This document shows, one piece after another, positions 25,468-34,628 of a stretch of 64,000 nucleotides of DNA. The notes beneath the pieces are model-generated. The model was given only the letters and a program-made list of their open reading frames with translations, ran no database searches and had not been told where the DNA came from. This DNA is from 55-13 sp037190145 (GTDB taxonomy: Bacteria > Armatimonadota > Fimbriimonadia > Fimbriimonadales > Fimbriimonadaceae): assembly GCA_037190145.1 (NCBI GenBank), contig JBBCJU010000002.1, forward strand, positions 62,001 through 126,000, given 5' to 3'. The position numbers were made by a program, and so were the translations under genes. Position 1 is the first letter of the stretch, and every line of letters starts with the position of its first letter.

Positions 25468-26637
25468 ATGCACATGGAACCGGACCCTGTAAAAGTTGCA
25501 CAGACTGCTTTGCGACATGGGTACAAACTTTCTACGTTTTCAACACCGCCGAAGAATGGACTTGGCGTATCTATTGCCGTTGGACTCACAAGCAGCCTAA
25601 GTCTTGAACCGACGCTTCATTTAGTTAAAGCGGCATTGCTTTATGCTGACCATGTAACCCTATATAGCATTCCAGCATTTGTTTTTCAATCTATGAAGCA
25701 GCTTCGAGCCGCCTCTCCCGACCAACGATTGGATTTGCTAGCCGATTTCATGCCACTTATGGGCGCAGAAGAATATAGTGAGTCGCTATCTCAAATGAAA
25801 GACATATTGCGGTTGACCAAAGGTTTAAAAGGTCTTCCTAAGGATGTCCTTGTTATGCGTGAGAAATTTGAGCGACTGACAAAGGGTCTTGGAGCGAGAA
25901 TGAATGATGCCATGAGCGATCAATTCGGGCAAATTCATTCGCAAGAATTGGAAAAAGCAATTAGGTCTGGTTTGATAACAGTCCAACCCATCGGCAACGG
26001 GAACATGGATAGCACAATGATTTACCATTTTCTCGAGGTCTTGGAAACTATCACTCAGCAAAGCGCAAATCTGCCTTTACTGGATGAGCAATCCAAAAAA
26101 GTCTTGAATAGCGGGATAGAGCTGGGATTAGTTGATCGGCCTACCGCGGCAGCGGGCAGTAAGCATCCGTCTGTTGCGGCAGACTTCATCGAGCGATTGC
26201 CCGTAGTATCTTCGGACATGGCAACAATTCTGGACATCAGGAAAGAGCTGACTCCGCATGTTAAGCCGTTTAGGGAGGCCATGATTGGCTTCAGTAGAGA
26301 TATCTCTGCCCAACCTTGGGAAGATGACTTCGCAAAAGAAGCTGAGTTGATGTACCACGAAAAAGTCTCTCCAGAGATTCAAAGGATAGAAGACGCGCTT
26401 AAATCAAATACTGCGTTCACGCGTGCCATTGCAGCTCTTACAACTCCTACTACAATGGCGGGCTCAACAATTGGTTTTGGTATTGGTCAAGCATTATCCG
26501 TTAGCGCAGCCGCAATAGCTACGCCGGTTGTCGGTGGTATTGCAGCCGCTACTAAAGCTATTAAGGAGCATAGTGATGAAATGCGTAGGATAAAAGGTAA
26601 TCAGCTTTACTTCTATTATCAGGCTTCGAAGAAATAA
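25468..26637 (+). CDS. Unknown accessory protein with a C-terminal hydrophobic region
   Basis: A 389-residue protein with no family that I recognise. The early block HLVKAALLYADHVTLYSIPAF resembles, loosely, the opening of DUF6236-like accessory proteins. The middle is helical and charged, and a glycine/alanine-rich hydrophobic stretch (GSTIGFGIGQALSVSAAAIA, about residues 332-351) may insert in a membrane. Codon use is more AT-rich than the flanking ilvD. Together with the surrounding non-coding space this suggests horizontal acquisition. Role unknown. Confidence 0.7.
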   Translation: MHMEPDPVKVAQTALRHGYKLSTFSTPPKNGLGVSIAVGLTSSLSLEPTLHLVKAALLYADHVTLYSIPAFVFQSMKQLRAASPDQRLDLLADFMPLMGAEEYSESLSQMKDILRLTKGLKGLPKDVLVMREKFERLTKGLGARMNDAMSDQFGQIHSQELEKAIRSGLITVQPIGNGNMDSTMIYHFLEVLETITQQSANLPLLDEQSKKVLNSGIELGLVDRPTAAAGSKHPSVAADFIERLPVVSSDMATILDIRKELTPHVKPFREAMIGFSRDISAQPWEDDFAKEAELMYHEKVSPEIQRIEDALKSNTAFTRAIAALTTPTTMAGSTIGFGIGQALSVSAAAIATPVVGGIAAATKAIKEHSDEMRRIKGNQLYFYYQASKK

Positions 26638-26712
26638 TGTATGCACCTCTCAGTCCATGCTAAACCTAGAGGTATTGGCCTTCGTATGCTAAGGTTAGCT
26701 AAACGCCTAGAA

Positions 26713-27519
26713 CTAAGGCACGTGCAACAGGCGGACGCCTTGGTCTACTAAGTACGGTTCCAGCCGCATGGCTAGTTTGTGCAGATTGTGGCTAGGAACC
26801 ATTGGATACAGGTGGTGTTCAAGATGGTAGGCAAGGGGGCGGAAGAGTCTTGGGATGAGGTGGCCGCGGAGAGTCCAGGCTTGTGAAATCTTGGATTCCT
26901 CAAAGTGTCTATGGGGCAAGTGAACCGCAAACAGCGGATAGAACCAGCTGGCAATGCCAACGATAACGACGTAAGCCAAAGGGGCTACGGATAACGGATA
27001 AAGCAATAAGGCGATGGCCAAGCCAACCACGGGCAAGAAGGCTTCCACCAGAAGCCAACGGCGTTGCCTGGGATTCGATTTTGCCTTTTGCCAGGCCCAG
27101 AGCCAGAGCCGGGGAAGGAAAGTCGGACCCACGAGAATCACCTTCCAGATAGGCATGTGTGCTGCTTCCCCCTCTAGGTCTCGGTGGTCTGGGAATATCC
27201 GGTGGTGCTCCAGATGAGTCAGGCGATAAGCATGTCCGCTCTCAAGGATGGGTGCACCCAGTAAGAACAGAAGCCATTCAGTCCACCGACGATTCAGCCC
27301 TAGTGAGCCATGGACTACATCGTGAGTGGAAGTAGAGCAGGCAGAGAATACCAAGATAAGGCACACGATACTGACCCATCGATGCTCAAAGTGCCACGAC
27401 ACCAGAAAGCTCAATGCCCAGAAGTAAGGCATCAGGAGCGGCTGAAATCTCTCCCACTTGGAAGTACGGAGGAGGTCCGTGCTTAAGTCTGCTATCTTGG
27501 GCAGCTCGCTCGCATTCAT
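26713..27519 (-). CDS. Membrane di-iron fatty acid desaturase or carotenoid hydroxylase family protein
   Basis: This 268-residue membrane protein has the histidine boxes of the FA_desaturase superfamily: HDVVHG, HLEHHRIFPDH, HLPHRH and HLEHHLYPMVPSHN. Four to five hydrophobic segments surround them. The pattern fits acyl-lipid desaturases and CrtR/CrtW-type carotenoid enzymes; the sequence does not separate these. The ATG at 27519 lies six bases after CATAAT on the minus strand. It is convergent with the accessory gene at 25468. Confidence 0.85.
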   Translation of the reverse strand: MNASELPKIADLSTDLLRTSKWERFQPLLMPYFWALSFLVSWHFEHRWVSIVCLILVFSACSTSTHDVVHGSLGLNRRWTEWLLFLLGAPILESGHAYRLTHLEHHRIFPDHRDLEGEAAHMPIWKVILVGPTFLPRLWLWAWQKAKSNPRQRRWLLVEAFLPVVGLAIALLLYPLSVAPLAYVVIVGIASWFYPLFAVHLPHRHFEESKISQAWTLRGHLIPRLFRPLAYHLEHHLYPMVPSHNLHKLAMRLEPYLVDQGVRLLHVP

Positions 27520-27525
27520 CTTTCA

Positions 27526-27531
27526 ATTATG
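27526..27531 (-). promoter_or_regulatory. -10 element CATAAT (minus strand), six bases before the ATG start
   Basis: On the minus strand CATAAT, TGAAAG, ATG at 27519. Another case of the leaderless layout. Confidence 0.45.
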
Positions 27532-27563
27532 ATTGAAAGTTGTGAAATGAAATAGACCTGATT

Positions 27564-28310
27564 CTAATCAAGAAGATGTCTTAGAAAGGCTTTGGGGCTA
27601 TTGAGGAAGGCTCGGGTGAGATCTACGTGCTCGATATCGTCCCAGTCTCTTTTCGAAATCCCATCTTGATCCAGCCAGTAGAGAGTGGAGTTGGGATACG
27701 CCATCAGAATCGGCGAATGGGTGGCGATAACGAACTGGCAGCCACTCTGAACTAACCAATGAATCTCCTTTAGCAGCACCAACTGTCGGGCGGGTGATAG
27801 AGCAGCCTCCGGCTCGTCCAAGAAGAAGAGGCTCTCGTCATGGAATCGATTTTGGACCAGGGCAATGAACGCTTCTCCGTGGGAAAGTTGGTGTAGCGAC
27901 TTGCCTCCATAGTGACGATACGTATTGCCATCCACCTTTTGTAACTTGTCGATCTCGGTTGAGACGTTAAAGAAACTCTCCGCCCTCAGAAAAAAGCCAT
28001 CTGTTTCGCGGCGATGCCCGGGCGTCCTGTCGAACCGCAGATAGTCGTGAAGCCCACCATCCACCTCTCGCTGTCCAAAGGTAAAGTTCCGGGTGCCGCC
28101 CTGCTCTCCAAACCCCAAGCGGATAGCCATCGCTTCAATAAGAGTGGATTTGCCCGATCCGTTCTCCCCCACCAGGAAGGTGATCGCCGGATGCAAGTCA
28201 AGCGTCCCCATATTCTTGATCGAGGGAACACTAAACGGAAATCGCCGCCAATTGATCGGCTCCATGTCTTCGTCTTCATAGACATAGACGTTATTCACAA
28301 AACCGCTCAT
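27564..28310 (-). CDS. AAA-type ATPase of the ABC/SMC class
   Basis: This 248-residue protein has Walker A GENGSGKST near residue 48, signature-like LSHGEAFIAL, Walker B LFFLDEPEAALS and a switch His in IATHSP. It belongs to the small AAA_21/RecF-like ATPases that act in repair, RNA metabolism or toxin-antitoxin contexts; the precise role is unknown. It starts five bases after the stop of thpR and is the last gene of a four-gene minus-strand run. Confidence 0.8.
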   Translation of the reverse strand: MSGFVNNVYVYEDEDMEPINWRRFPFSVPSIKNMGTLDLHPAITFLVGENGSGKSTLIEAMAIRLGFGEQGGTRNFTFGQREVDGGLHDYLRFDRTPGHRRETDGFFLRAESFFNVSTEIDKLQKVDGNTYRHYGGKSLHQLSHGEAFIALVQNRFHDESLFFLDEPEAALSPARQLVLLKEIHWLVQSGCQFVIATHSPILMAYPNSTLYWLDQDGISKRDWDDIEHVDLTRAFLNSPKAFLRHLLD

Positions 28311-28314
28311 GAGC

Positions 28315-28866
28315 CTATTGTGTCCAAGTCCGGATTGCCCGGTATTGAGCGCCCGACTGCTTTAAGATGCTTTCATATAGGGTTACCGACCTAAACTGCC
28401 AACGGTCAGTATCAAAAACCAGAAGGTTCCTGATCGCTTGGTTTAGGGCGTGAGCATCTTCTTCGCTCAAGTCTCGAAAGCGGGCAACCGTGACATGCAG
28501 GCGGAAGTTTCTGTCGGGCCGGATACCAAGAGCTTGGGACAAGTTCCAGTGAAGCCGCTTAATGCCCTCCTCCGGAAAGAGCCTGAGCGCCAATAGCCTT
28601 GGCTTGTTGCGATGTGGAAACCCTTGAATTCTGGAGGGCGCTCCAGAAAGGGGCTTTGTCGTTGCCAATTCCGCCTCAATTCCGTTGAGTGTTGTCTCAA
28701 GTTCCTCGGCGGTTTTGTCTCCTATAAAGGCAAGGGTTGCGTGCCAGTTTTCTTCAGGGAGCCAACGAATGAAGTCAAAGGACGCGGCTTGTCGTGCTTC
28801 GTCTACTCGGTTTCGAAGTTCGCTTCGTTGCTCATCCGACAAGTCGGCCGCAACGAAGAGCCTCAT
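28315..28866 (-). CDS. thpR: RNA 2',3'-cyclic phosphodiesterase ThpR
   Basis: This 183-residue 2H phosphoesterase has both catalytic tetrapeptides: HATL at residues 42-45 (in NWHATLAFIG) and HVTV in RLHVTVARFR near residue 125. It opens 2',3'-cyclic phosphates on RNA ends. Its ATG overlaps the TGA of the upstream pseudouridine synthase (ATGA), so the two are translationally coupled. Confidence 0.9.
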   Translation of the reverse strand: MRLFVAADLSDEQRSELRNRVDEARQAASFDFIRWLPEENWHATLAFIGDKTAEELETTLNGIEAELATTKPLSGAPSRIQGFPHRNKPRLLALRLFPEEGIKRLHWNLSQALGIRPDRNFRLHVTVARFRDLSEEDAHALNQAIRNLLVFDTDRWQFRSVTLYESILKQSGAQYRAIRTWTQ

Positions 28867-29813
28867 ACCGGAGGCAGGCCGACAATCGCTCGAAGCTCGT
28901 TGACTTCTTCCTTACCGAGCAGTCGGCACTCTGCTGGGCGCATACCTCTGATCTTTAGGGGACCAATTCGGATGCGCTTGAGGGCCTTAACCGGGAAGCC
29001 AACCATTTCGCACATCACGCGAATCTGGCGTTTACGACCTTCATGAATCGTGATTCTCAGGCCGGTTGTGTTCTTGGCAGTATCCGTATGGATCACCTCA
29101 ACCCTCGCCGGGGACGTCCGTTTGCCCTCAATAAAGATGCCGCGCTGAAGGTCTCTAATCGCCTTATCGGTAATGAGCCCTTCGACCACGGCCTGATACT
29201 CTTTCTCTACCCCAAAGCTGGGATGCGCCAAACGGTGGGCAAAGTCTCCGTCGTTGGTGCAGATAAGAAGACCTTCGGTATCCATGTCCAGTCTTCCAAC
29301 GGGCTTTAACTGCACTCCGTAATCGGGCAGGTAACGGACAATGGTGGGCCTGCGCTGAGGGTCACTGAGCGTGGTGACAACGCCAGTTGGCTTATTCAGC
29401 AGAACCGTGTAATGCTTGGCTACGTGAATCGGGTTTCCGTCTACGCGAACTTCATCCTCAGGGCCGACTTTAATGCCCATCTCCAAAACTAGTTCATCGT
29501 TGACTTCTACACGGCCCTCTTCAATCAGCTTCTCTGCCGCACGTCGGCTACACAGTCCAGAATGTGCAATGTAAACATGAAGACGCATCGGGCCTTCTTC
29601 CTTGGACTCCGTTGCCTTTGGCTTAGAGGCAGGCTTGGGCTTTGGAGCAGGTTTTGCCGAGCTTCTTGCTGGACCTTTCGGAGCTTGAGGCGTCGATTTA
29701 TCCTCAGGCCCTTTGGTACGCCCTCGCCCTCCCCGACTCTCATAAGCGGAGTAATAGCTTTGGCCTTTATCAGAACCGGACTTAGAAGAACGTCGAGCGG
29801 GAGGTTTTCGCAT
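28863..29813 (-). CDS. rRNA pseudouridine synthase, RsuA/RluB family
   Basis: From the ATG at 29813 the protein has 316 residues. A long basic, Pro/Lys-rich low-complexity tail (about residues 1-80) precedes an S4 domain (HVYIAHSGLCSRRAAEKLI) and the catalytic domain with GRLDMDTEGLL, whose Asp is the nucleophile. The end carries RKRQIRVM and LKRIRIGPL as in RluB/RsuA. It modifies a uridine in ribosomal RNA. The N-terminal region overlaps dacA by 32 bases. RluB is more likely than RsuA, but the target base cannot be read from sequence. Confidence 0.9.
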   Translation of the reverse strand: MRKPPARRSSKSGSDKGQSYYSAYESRGGRGRTKGPEDKSTPQAPKGPARSSAKPAPKPKPASKPKATESKEEGPMRLHVYIAHSGLCSRRAAEKLIEEGRVEVNDELVLEMGIKVGPEDEVRVDGNPIHVAKHYTVLLNKPTGVVTTLSDPQRRPTIVRYLPDYGVQLKPVGRLDMDTEGLLICTNDGDFAHRLAHPSFGVEKEYQAVVEGLITDKAIRDLQRGIFIEGKRTSPARVEVIHTDTAKNTTGLRITIHEGRKRQIRVMCEMVGFPVKALKRIRIGPLKIRGMRPAECRLLGKEEVNELRAIVGLPPV

Positions 29814-30996
29814 AAAATCTGGCCCGACGGCGCGAGCGGAGACTGGCAACTCCCCCGATCAGGGCAACACTCAGGATACCGAACCCAGCCTTACCCCCCA
29901 TAGTGCTTAGGATAAAGGGATCAGGCTCTAGGCTGGTCGCCGCTACTACAGGCACGGTCTTGCGCCAACCAGTGCTATCAGAAAAGGTGGCTTCTCCTAC
30001 CTGGGTTCCTGCCGAGAGAGGAGCCTTGACTTCAGAAGTTAAATTCACTTCTACTTTAGGCTCAACTCCGCTCCGCTTTAGGTAAGAAACGTCCTCATTC
30101 GTTACCACCGACAGCGCTTCTGGCGTGCTGTTGGGAACTGGAATCCGAGAAACCTCAGCCCCCGCAGGAGCAGCAATGGTTCGCTTATGGTTGGCATAGA
30201 CCCATTCCACCATCGCTTTATGGTCCACCTGCCAGTCTTCGCTGTTCAGGATGACCGTGATAATTCGGTAGCCGTCTCTGGTGACGCTGCCAACATAGCA
30301 TCGACCCGCATCCCGAGTGAAGCCAGTCTTGATTCCATCGGCGGTTTCATCCTTCTCTAACCAACGGTTGTGACTCTTCATCAAAAGATCCTCGTGGTTC
30401 ATGCTTCTCACAATCGTCTTCTTCTGAGTCTTGACCACCTGCCGAAACTCTTCGTACTTCATGGCTTCACGGGCCATCAGTGAGAGGTCGTATGCAGTGG
30501 TGGTGTGCTTTTTATCGTTCAACCCATTGGGGTTGTTAAAGTTGGTGTGCAAGCAACCAATATCCTTGGCCCGCTTATTCATGAGCTTAGAGAACTCAGG
30601 CACAGAGCCACTGATATGGTGAGCAACGGCGACGCAACCATCATTTGCACTACGGAGCATCAGTGCATAGAGCATTCCTCGGGCGGAAACTTTCTCCCCA
30701 ACCCTCAAGTTCATGCTCGACCGCTCAATCTTATCGACACCTTTAGGGGCAACAATCCAATCGGTTGGGAGGCAGTTCTCTATAAGAAGCATCCCCGTCA
30801 TGATCTTTGTTGTGCTGGCAGGATAACGCGGAGTGTGGATGTCTTTCTTGTAAAGAATCTGTCCCGTTGCCTCATCGACGATGATCGCGCTTTTGGCCGA
30901 GACCTTAAGTTCGGATGAAGGTTTCTGGTCAGCGGCATAAGCGACGCCGAAACAGAAGAGGAGAGTAGGGATGATCCTAAGCGTTGCCATGCGCAT
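29782..30996 (-). CDS. dacA: D-alanyl-D-alanine carboxypeptidase (PBP5-like)
   Basis: A low-molecular-weight penicillin-binding protein that trims D-Ala from peptidoglycan stem peptides. The active-site motifs are SxxK in YPASTTKIM, SxN in LRSANDG and KTG in GIKTGFT. The ATG at 30996 opens a signal peptide (IIPTLLFCFGVAYAA). A C-terminal beta region is followed by a membrane helix (GFGILSVALIGGVASL) and a basic tail, an integral anchor in place of the amphipathic helix of classical PBP5. It is first in the minus-strand run with rluB-like, thpR and the ATPase. Confidence 0.9.
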   Translation of the reverse strand: MRMATLRIIPTLLFCFGVAYAADQKPSSELKVSAKSAIIVDEATGQILYKKDIHTPRYPASTTKIMTGMLLIENCLPTDWIVAPKGVDKIERSSMNLRVGEKVSARGMLYALMLRSANDGCVAVAHHISGSVPEFSKLMNKRAKDIGCLHTNFNNPNGLNDKKHTTTAYDLSLMAREAMKYEEFRQVVKTQKKTIVRSMNHEDLLMKSHNRWLEKDETADGIKTGFTRDAGRCYVGSVTRDGYRIITVILNSEDWQVDHKAMVEWVYANHKRTIAAPAGAEVSRIPVPNSTPEALSVVTNEDVSYLKRSGVEPKVEVNLTSEVKAPLSAGTQVGEATFSDSTGWRKTVPVVAATSLEPDPFILSTMGGKAGFGILSVALIGGVASLRSRRRARFYAKTSRSTFF

Positions 30997-31146
30997 CGGT
31001 CTGGTGATATTACCGGACGATATAGTGTGCTGTTTGTTCAGCTTGGAATCCAACAGGCTTGGCTTAACCGAAGGCAACCCCCGAACGCCAAGGTGAAAAC
31101 CCCTTGATAGAATCCCACGGACGACACCCTACCAAGGGAAATCTGG

Positions 31147-31764
31147 CTATTTTGACTTTGTTAGGTCAACTCTAAAGCTAGGCTCTTTAACTAAGGGCAA
31201 TCCCTTAACTGGCTTCATTTCAAAAACCAACTTCTCGGGCTTCCAGTCCGGCTCACCGGGGAATCGAACCTTGGCGACTGTACCGCCTCCAGGAGGAAGA
31301 GTCTTCAGGCCAATGGAGTCCTGAATCTCGTTTTTTGCACCATCCGATGGTTCTACGGTGTTGCCATCAGAAAAGGTGAGAAAGAATCCGTCGGAAGCAT
31401 TGAAGGCCATCCCGTTATCCTTTGGCATGATGGATGACTTATAACCGTTTCGAATCTCTACTGAAGCCAACCATCCTCCAGCGTCTTCGCTATAGGCAAC
31501 TCCAGTTACTCGGAATCGCCAAACGCCGTTAAACAGCCATTCGTTAAGTACACCGCTGGTTGCGCCAAGCTGATTTGCACCGCCTTGAGCGTTAAGTTGA
31601 GTTTTTAGTTGATCCAGAGAAACATAGGTTTTTCCCGATACAACCACAGAGTCGACGGTAACCGACTTGCCGGCAAGGCTCACGGTGACTTTAGAGGTAA
31701 GCATGGCCGCAGAGGCAATAGCTGCGGTTGCGGCAAGTCCAATCAGTGCGATTCGTTTCTTCAT
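31147..31764 (-). CDS. Secreted protein with a stalk-like N-terminal domain
   Basis: This 205-residue protein has a signal peptide (KKRIALIGLAATAAIASAA). VSLAGKSVTVDSVVVSGKTY then VSLDQLKTQLN is a reduced version of the copper-amine-oxidase-N beta unit seen in two genes at 49.6-51.7 kb. The C-terminal part reads as a beta sandwich of DUF4352 style. AAAGGAA precedes the ATG. It is probably an envelope or extracellular structural protein; no enzyme motif. Confidence 0.7.
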   Translation of the reverse strand: MKKRIALIGLAATAAIASAAMLTSKVTVSLAGKSVTVDSVVVSGKTYVSLDQLKTQLNAQGGANQLGATSGVLNEWLFNGVWRFRVTGVAYSEDAGGWLASVEIRNGYKSSIMPKDNGMAFNASDGFFLTFSDGNTVEPSDGAKNEIQDSIGLKTLPPGGGTVAKVRFPGEPDWKPEKLVFEMKPVKGLPLVKEPSFRVDLTKSK

Positions 31765-31797
31765 TGAATTTCCTTTCTGTACCAAATCGTTATCGGC

Positions 31798-31842
31798 TTA
31801 GGATATCTGAGACTCTATTGCTTCTGGTGCCTGGGTAACCAT
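31798..31842 (-). CDS. Possible 14-residue upstream ORF
   Basis: In the leader of the secreted-protein gene, GGAGG lies five bases before an ATG that opens MVTQAPEAIESQIS and then stops, 34 bases before the main ATG. The ribosome site is stronger than that of the main gene. Chance occurrence is possible. Confidence 0.25.
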   Translation of the reverse strand: MVTQAPEAIESQIS

Positions 31843-31957
31843 ATGACCTCCAAATAGGTTCTCCTATGGCTTTCATTTGTGATTTGGCCGACCGAGATCG
31901 GGCGCAAATCAAATAGAGGGAGAGTTTTATTGAGATAACATAGAGGATGCGCTATGG

Positions 31958-33355
31958 ATGGTGCGAGGTTTTGTAATGCTGGTTGAATCGATGATCATAG
32001 GAGCGATCGCGACAGCGGTCCAGGCCCCTTTACAGTTTTCGCCGGAGGAAAAGTCGGCGGTCATCAAGTATTGGTCGACTCCCGGACGGTATGTCACACT
32101 GCCGCCAAAGAACTACAAGGCAGCCGGTCTTTGGCATGTGCGTTTAAGTGTGGGAGGGTCTACCTGGCTGTGGCATCTCAATCGTGCCAGAGGCGTGGCC
32201 ATGAAGCCAACCAGCGACATAGTGGGCCAGAGCGACCGTGATAAGGTCTGGGATGACTGGATCGGCAAGAAGTTTGATTACGACCGTTGGCAAGCCGGAC
32301 AGGTAGCTTTGGCAGCCAATGCGATGGTCGTGGGTACCGTTCCCACCGTAGTGGATTCTTCAGTCCCCACAGAAGAACCGCCCTATCCTGGCCCTATGCC
32401 AATGGATTTGCAAGTCTTTATCCAGCAGCCCTATACGAGTACAGTTGCCGGAGCTCAAGTTCAGAATCCAGCTCCTGGGGATCCTCCCCCGTTTGCAGAA
32501 GCCGTGGTGCCGATGGAGCATAAGATTAAGTTCGATGACGGCACGGAGTTGATCTATCAAGACAACACGAAGATGCGTCCTCGATACCCTTACTACCGGT
32601 TTGAGCAAGGCATCATTTCCGCCGGACGAAGGGTGAGCAGTCTTCCCGCCAAAGAGCTTGATGGTTTGATCAAGTTAGCGGGCGTCAGTGAGAGCGAGTC
32701 CCGGGTGATGAAGGCGGTTTCGATCCTTGAAGGTGGTTTCGATTCTGTAAACACTTACGACACGGGATTCGTATCCGTAGGGTTCATTCAGTTTGCTTCT
32801 CTGCGAGACGGAGCCGGTTCCCTGGGGCAACTTATGCTGAACTACAAGGCATCAGATGCTGCCGGGTTCCAAAAGGACTTCAGGAGGTTTGGAGTGGATG
32901 TCACCCCAAATGGTTATCTGGTAGCTCTGAACTGGCAAACTGGGTTTGAAGCGGTTGGAGCCGAGGCCAATCGGAGGATCATAGAGGACAAGCGCTTGAT
33001 CGGTGCATTTCAGCGAGCCGGACTAAAGAGCCAAGCTTTCTGTGCGGCGCAGATTCGAACGGCTAAGTCGCAATACTATCCAGCGGATGACACTGTGGAT
33101 ATTGGGATTGCGGGAATTAGCTTGACCGGTAAGGTGCGCGACTTTATCAAGAGTGAAGCCGGAATGGCGACGCTGATGGATCGGAAAGTAAACACTGGAA
33201 GCTACGGCCCCCTCATTACCACGCTTCAGAAATTGGCGATTGAAAAGAAGCTAAGCCGTTTCACCGACTTTGCCAAGCATGAGCGGAACATTGTTGAGAT
33301 GCTGAAGTATCGGAAAGATTATCTGGAAGATAAGACTCTGAGCCAGCCACGGTAA
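31958..33355 (+). CDS. Secreted protein with a lysozyme-like C-terminal region
   Basis: This 465-residue protein has an N-terminal hydrophobic signal (SMIIGAIATAVQAP). Met codons at 31958 and 31976 are both possible starts. A proline-rich linker around residues 130-185 separates an N-terminal domain from a C-terminal domain with VSILEGGFDSVNTYD and VGFIQFASLRDG. This resembles lysozyme-like muramidase folds in which the Glu of ILEGG would be catalytic. Peptidoglycan hydrolysis is an inference from this short match. Confidence 0.65.
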   Translation: MVRGFVMLVESMIIGAIATAVQAPLQFSPEEKSAVIKYWSTPGRYVTLPPKNYKAAGLWHVRLSVGGSTWLWHLNRARGVAMKPTSDIVGQSDRDKVWDDWIGKKFDYDRWQAGQVALAANAMVVGTVPTVVDSSVPTEEPPYPGPMPMDLQVFIQQPYTSTVAGAQVQNPAPGDPPPFAEAVVPMEHKIKFDDGTELIYQDNTKMRPRYPYYRFEQGIISAGRRVSSLPAKELDGLIKLAGVSESESRVMKAVSILEGGFDSVNTYDTGFVSVGFIQFASLRDGAGSLGQLMLNYKASDAAGFQKDFRRFGVDVTPNGYLVALNWQTGFEAVGAEANRRIIEDKRLIGAFQRAGLKSQAFCAAQIRTAKSQYYPADDTVDIGIAGISLTGKVRDFIKSEAGMATLMDRKVNTGSYGPLITTLQKLAIEKKLSRFTDFAKHERNIVEMLKYRKDYLEDKTLSQPR

Positions 33356-33373
33356 GTTCGCATAGGTTCCGAG

Positions 33374-33379
33374 TATCCT
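33374..33379 (+). promoter_or_regulatory. -10 element TATCCT, six bases before the GTG start
   Basis: TATCCT, TCTTGG, GTG at 33386. Leaderless layout again; the -10 sequence is weaker than the others. Confidence 0.35.
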
Positions 33380-33385
33380 TCTTGG

Positions 33386-33814
33386 GTGCAACGCCGGACT
33401 ACCCGGAACCCCGAACGAGGACGCTTTGCGGTATTCGCCGTGATGATGGCGATGTTCCTCTATGGTTGCGTTGCCTTCCAATACCATCCAAGGACTCCGT
33501 CGGGCGTGCAATGCCCAACGGCAACCGTACAAGAAATTCTGGAACCAGTGACTTGCTGTGGAAAGGTAGTTCGCTATGAAAAGCGAGCGCCTGAGCCCGG
33601 CGATAAGGTGTTTGTTCAGTGCAACTGTGCGGAGAAAAAGTCGGCGGAACACTTAGCGTCCGTAGCGGTTCCGGTTCTACAGTGCTTCTATACTCCGGTC
33701 GTGCTGGTAACACCCCATGGGTTTCTTGAGCCTTATCAAGAACCTTGGACTTCCTTGCCGAGTGATAGCACGATCAGCTTTCCGCCTCCCGTACCTCCCC
33801 CGAATCAGGCTTAG
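33386..33814 (+). CDS. Small cysteine-containing lipoprotein
   Basis: This 142-residue protein has a basic start, then FAVFAVMMAMFLYGC, a lipobox-like end (LYGC), so it is probably lipid-anchored. The mature part has several Cys (CPTATV, TCCGKVV, QCNCAEKK) and a proline-rich end. Family unknown. It sits just before the prepilin gene. Confidence 0.6.
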   Translation: MQRRTTRNPERGRFAVFAVMMAMFLYGCVAFQYHPRTPSGVQCPTATVQEILEPVTCCGKVVRYEKRAPEPGDKVFVQCNCAEKKSAEHLASVAVPVLQCFYTPVVLVTPHGFLEPYQEPWTSLPSDSTISFPPPVPPPNQA

Positions 33815-33828
33815 CTGCTTGATGTTTG

Positions 33829-33847
33829 CATTGCCTTTTTGGCAATG
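33829..33847 (+). terminator. Hairpin between the lipoprotein and prepilin genes
   Basis: CATTGCC and GGCAATG (7 bp) flank a TTTTT loop. No T-run follows; it may attenuate read-through or protect the prepilin mRNA. Confidence 0.35.
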
Positions 33848-33875
33848 CCGGACCAACGGTAAGGAGGACTTATCC

Positions 33876-34628
33876 GTGAAAATCAAGGGATTTACTCTCA
33901 TTGAATTGCTCGTTGTGATCGCGATTATCGCCATCTTGGCCGCGATCTTGTTCCCGGTGTTTGCGCAGGCAAAGCTTGCTGCAAAGAAGACTGTGGACCT
34001 CTCAAACATGCGTCAGGTTGGGACAGGTTTCTTGTTGTATGCGGGCGATTACGATGATCGTTTTCCGCTAACCAGCTATCCCACTGCCACAAACTCGTGG
34101 GCCATACGAACTCAACCCTATGTAAAGAGTTGGGATCTATTCCGATCTCCTGGCGACTCAAGTTCGTTTTGGCCTCCAAAAGGTACAAAATGGCCTGACG
34201 AGACTGCACCGCTTAGCGATCCCCGTTGGAGTCAATATCGAACCACAAGCTATTTACTTAACGCTTTCATGAGCGGTAGCTACGGTGGCGGTGGAACCTA
34301 CTCCAGCACCACAAGTATTGAGGCTCCGGCCAACGTGATTTATGTCGCTTTGGCTAGGGATGATGTCTCTCCCCGAGACCACTTCCACCCATTCTATTGG
34401 GGAACCCCCTCTGAAACTGCAAACGCATACATGCAAGGCATGACGTTTGACGCTACAAAAGATGAAACAAAGGAGATCAAACTCCCGGCATTTTCACAAG
34501 GAAGCAACTACACGTACGTGGATGGGCATGCGAAGTTTGGGAAGTGGAATCAGCTATGGTGGAGGGACCTTGCCAACGGAGTCTATGCGGGAACCTTTGA
34601 TCCCAAGAATCTTGGAGGTCGACCATGA
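33876..34628 (+). CDS. Prepilin-type (pseudopilin) protein with a VDGHAKF tail
   Basis: The GTG at 33876 follows AAGGAGG at nine bases. The product begins VKIKG|FTLIELLVVIAIIAILAAIL, the prepilin peptidase site (G|FTLIE) and hydrophobic N-helix of type IV pilins and type II secretion pseudopilins. The C-terminal YTYVDGHAKFGKW is the H-X9-DG-type ending of the large pseudopilin family (DUF1559-like) in Planctomycetes and Armatimonadota. It has 250 residues and is likely exported and assembled in an envelope filament or secretion apparatus. The next gene overlaps by four bases. Confidence 0.9.
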   Translation: MKIKGFTLIELLVVIAIIAILAAILFPVFAQAKLAAKKTVDLSNMRQVGTGFLLYAGDYDDRFPLTSYPTATNSWAIRTQPYVKSWDLFRSPGDSSSFWPPKGTKWPDETAPLSDPRWSQYRTTSYLLNAFMSGSYGGGGTYSSTTSIEAPANVIYVALARDDVSPRDHFHPFYWGTPSETANAYMQGMTFDATKDETKEIKLPAFSQGSNYTYVDGHAKFGKWNQLWWRDLANGVYAGTFDPKNLGGRP

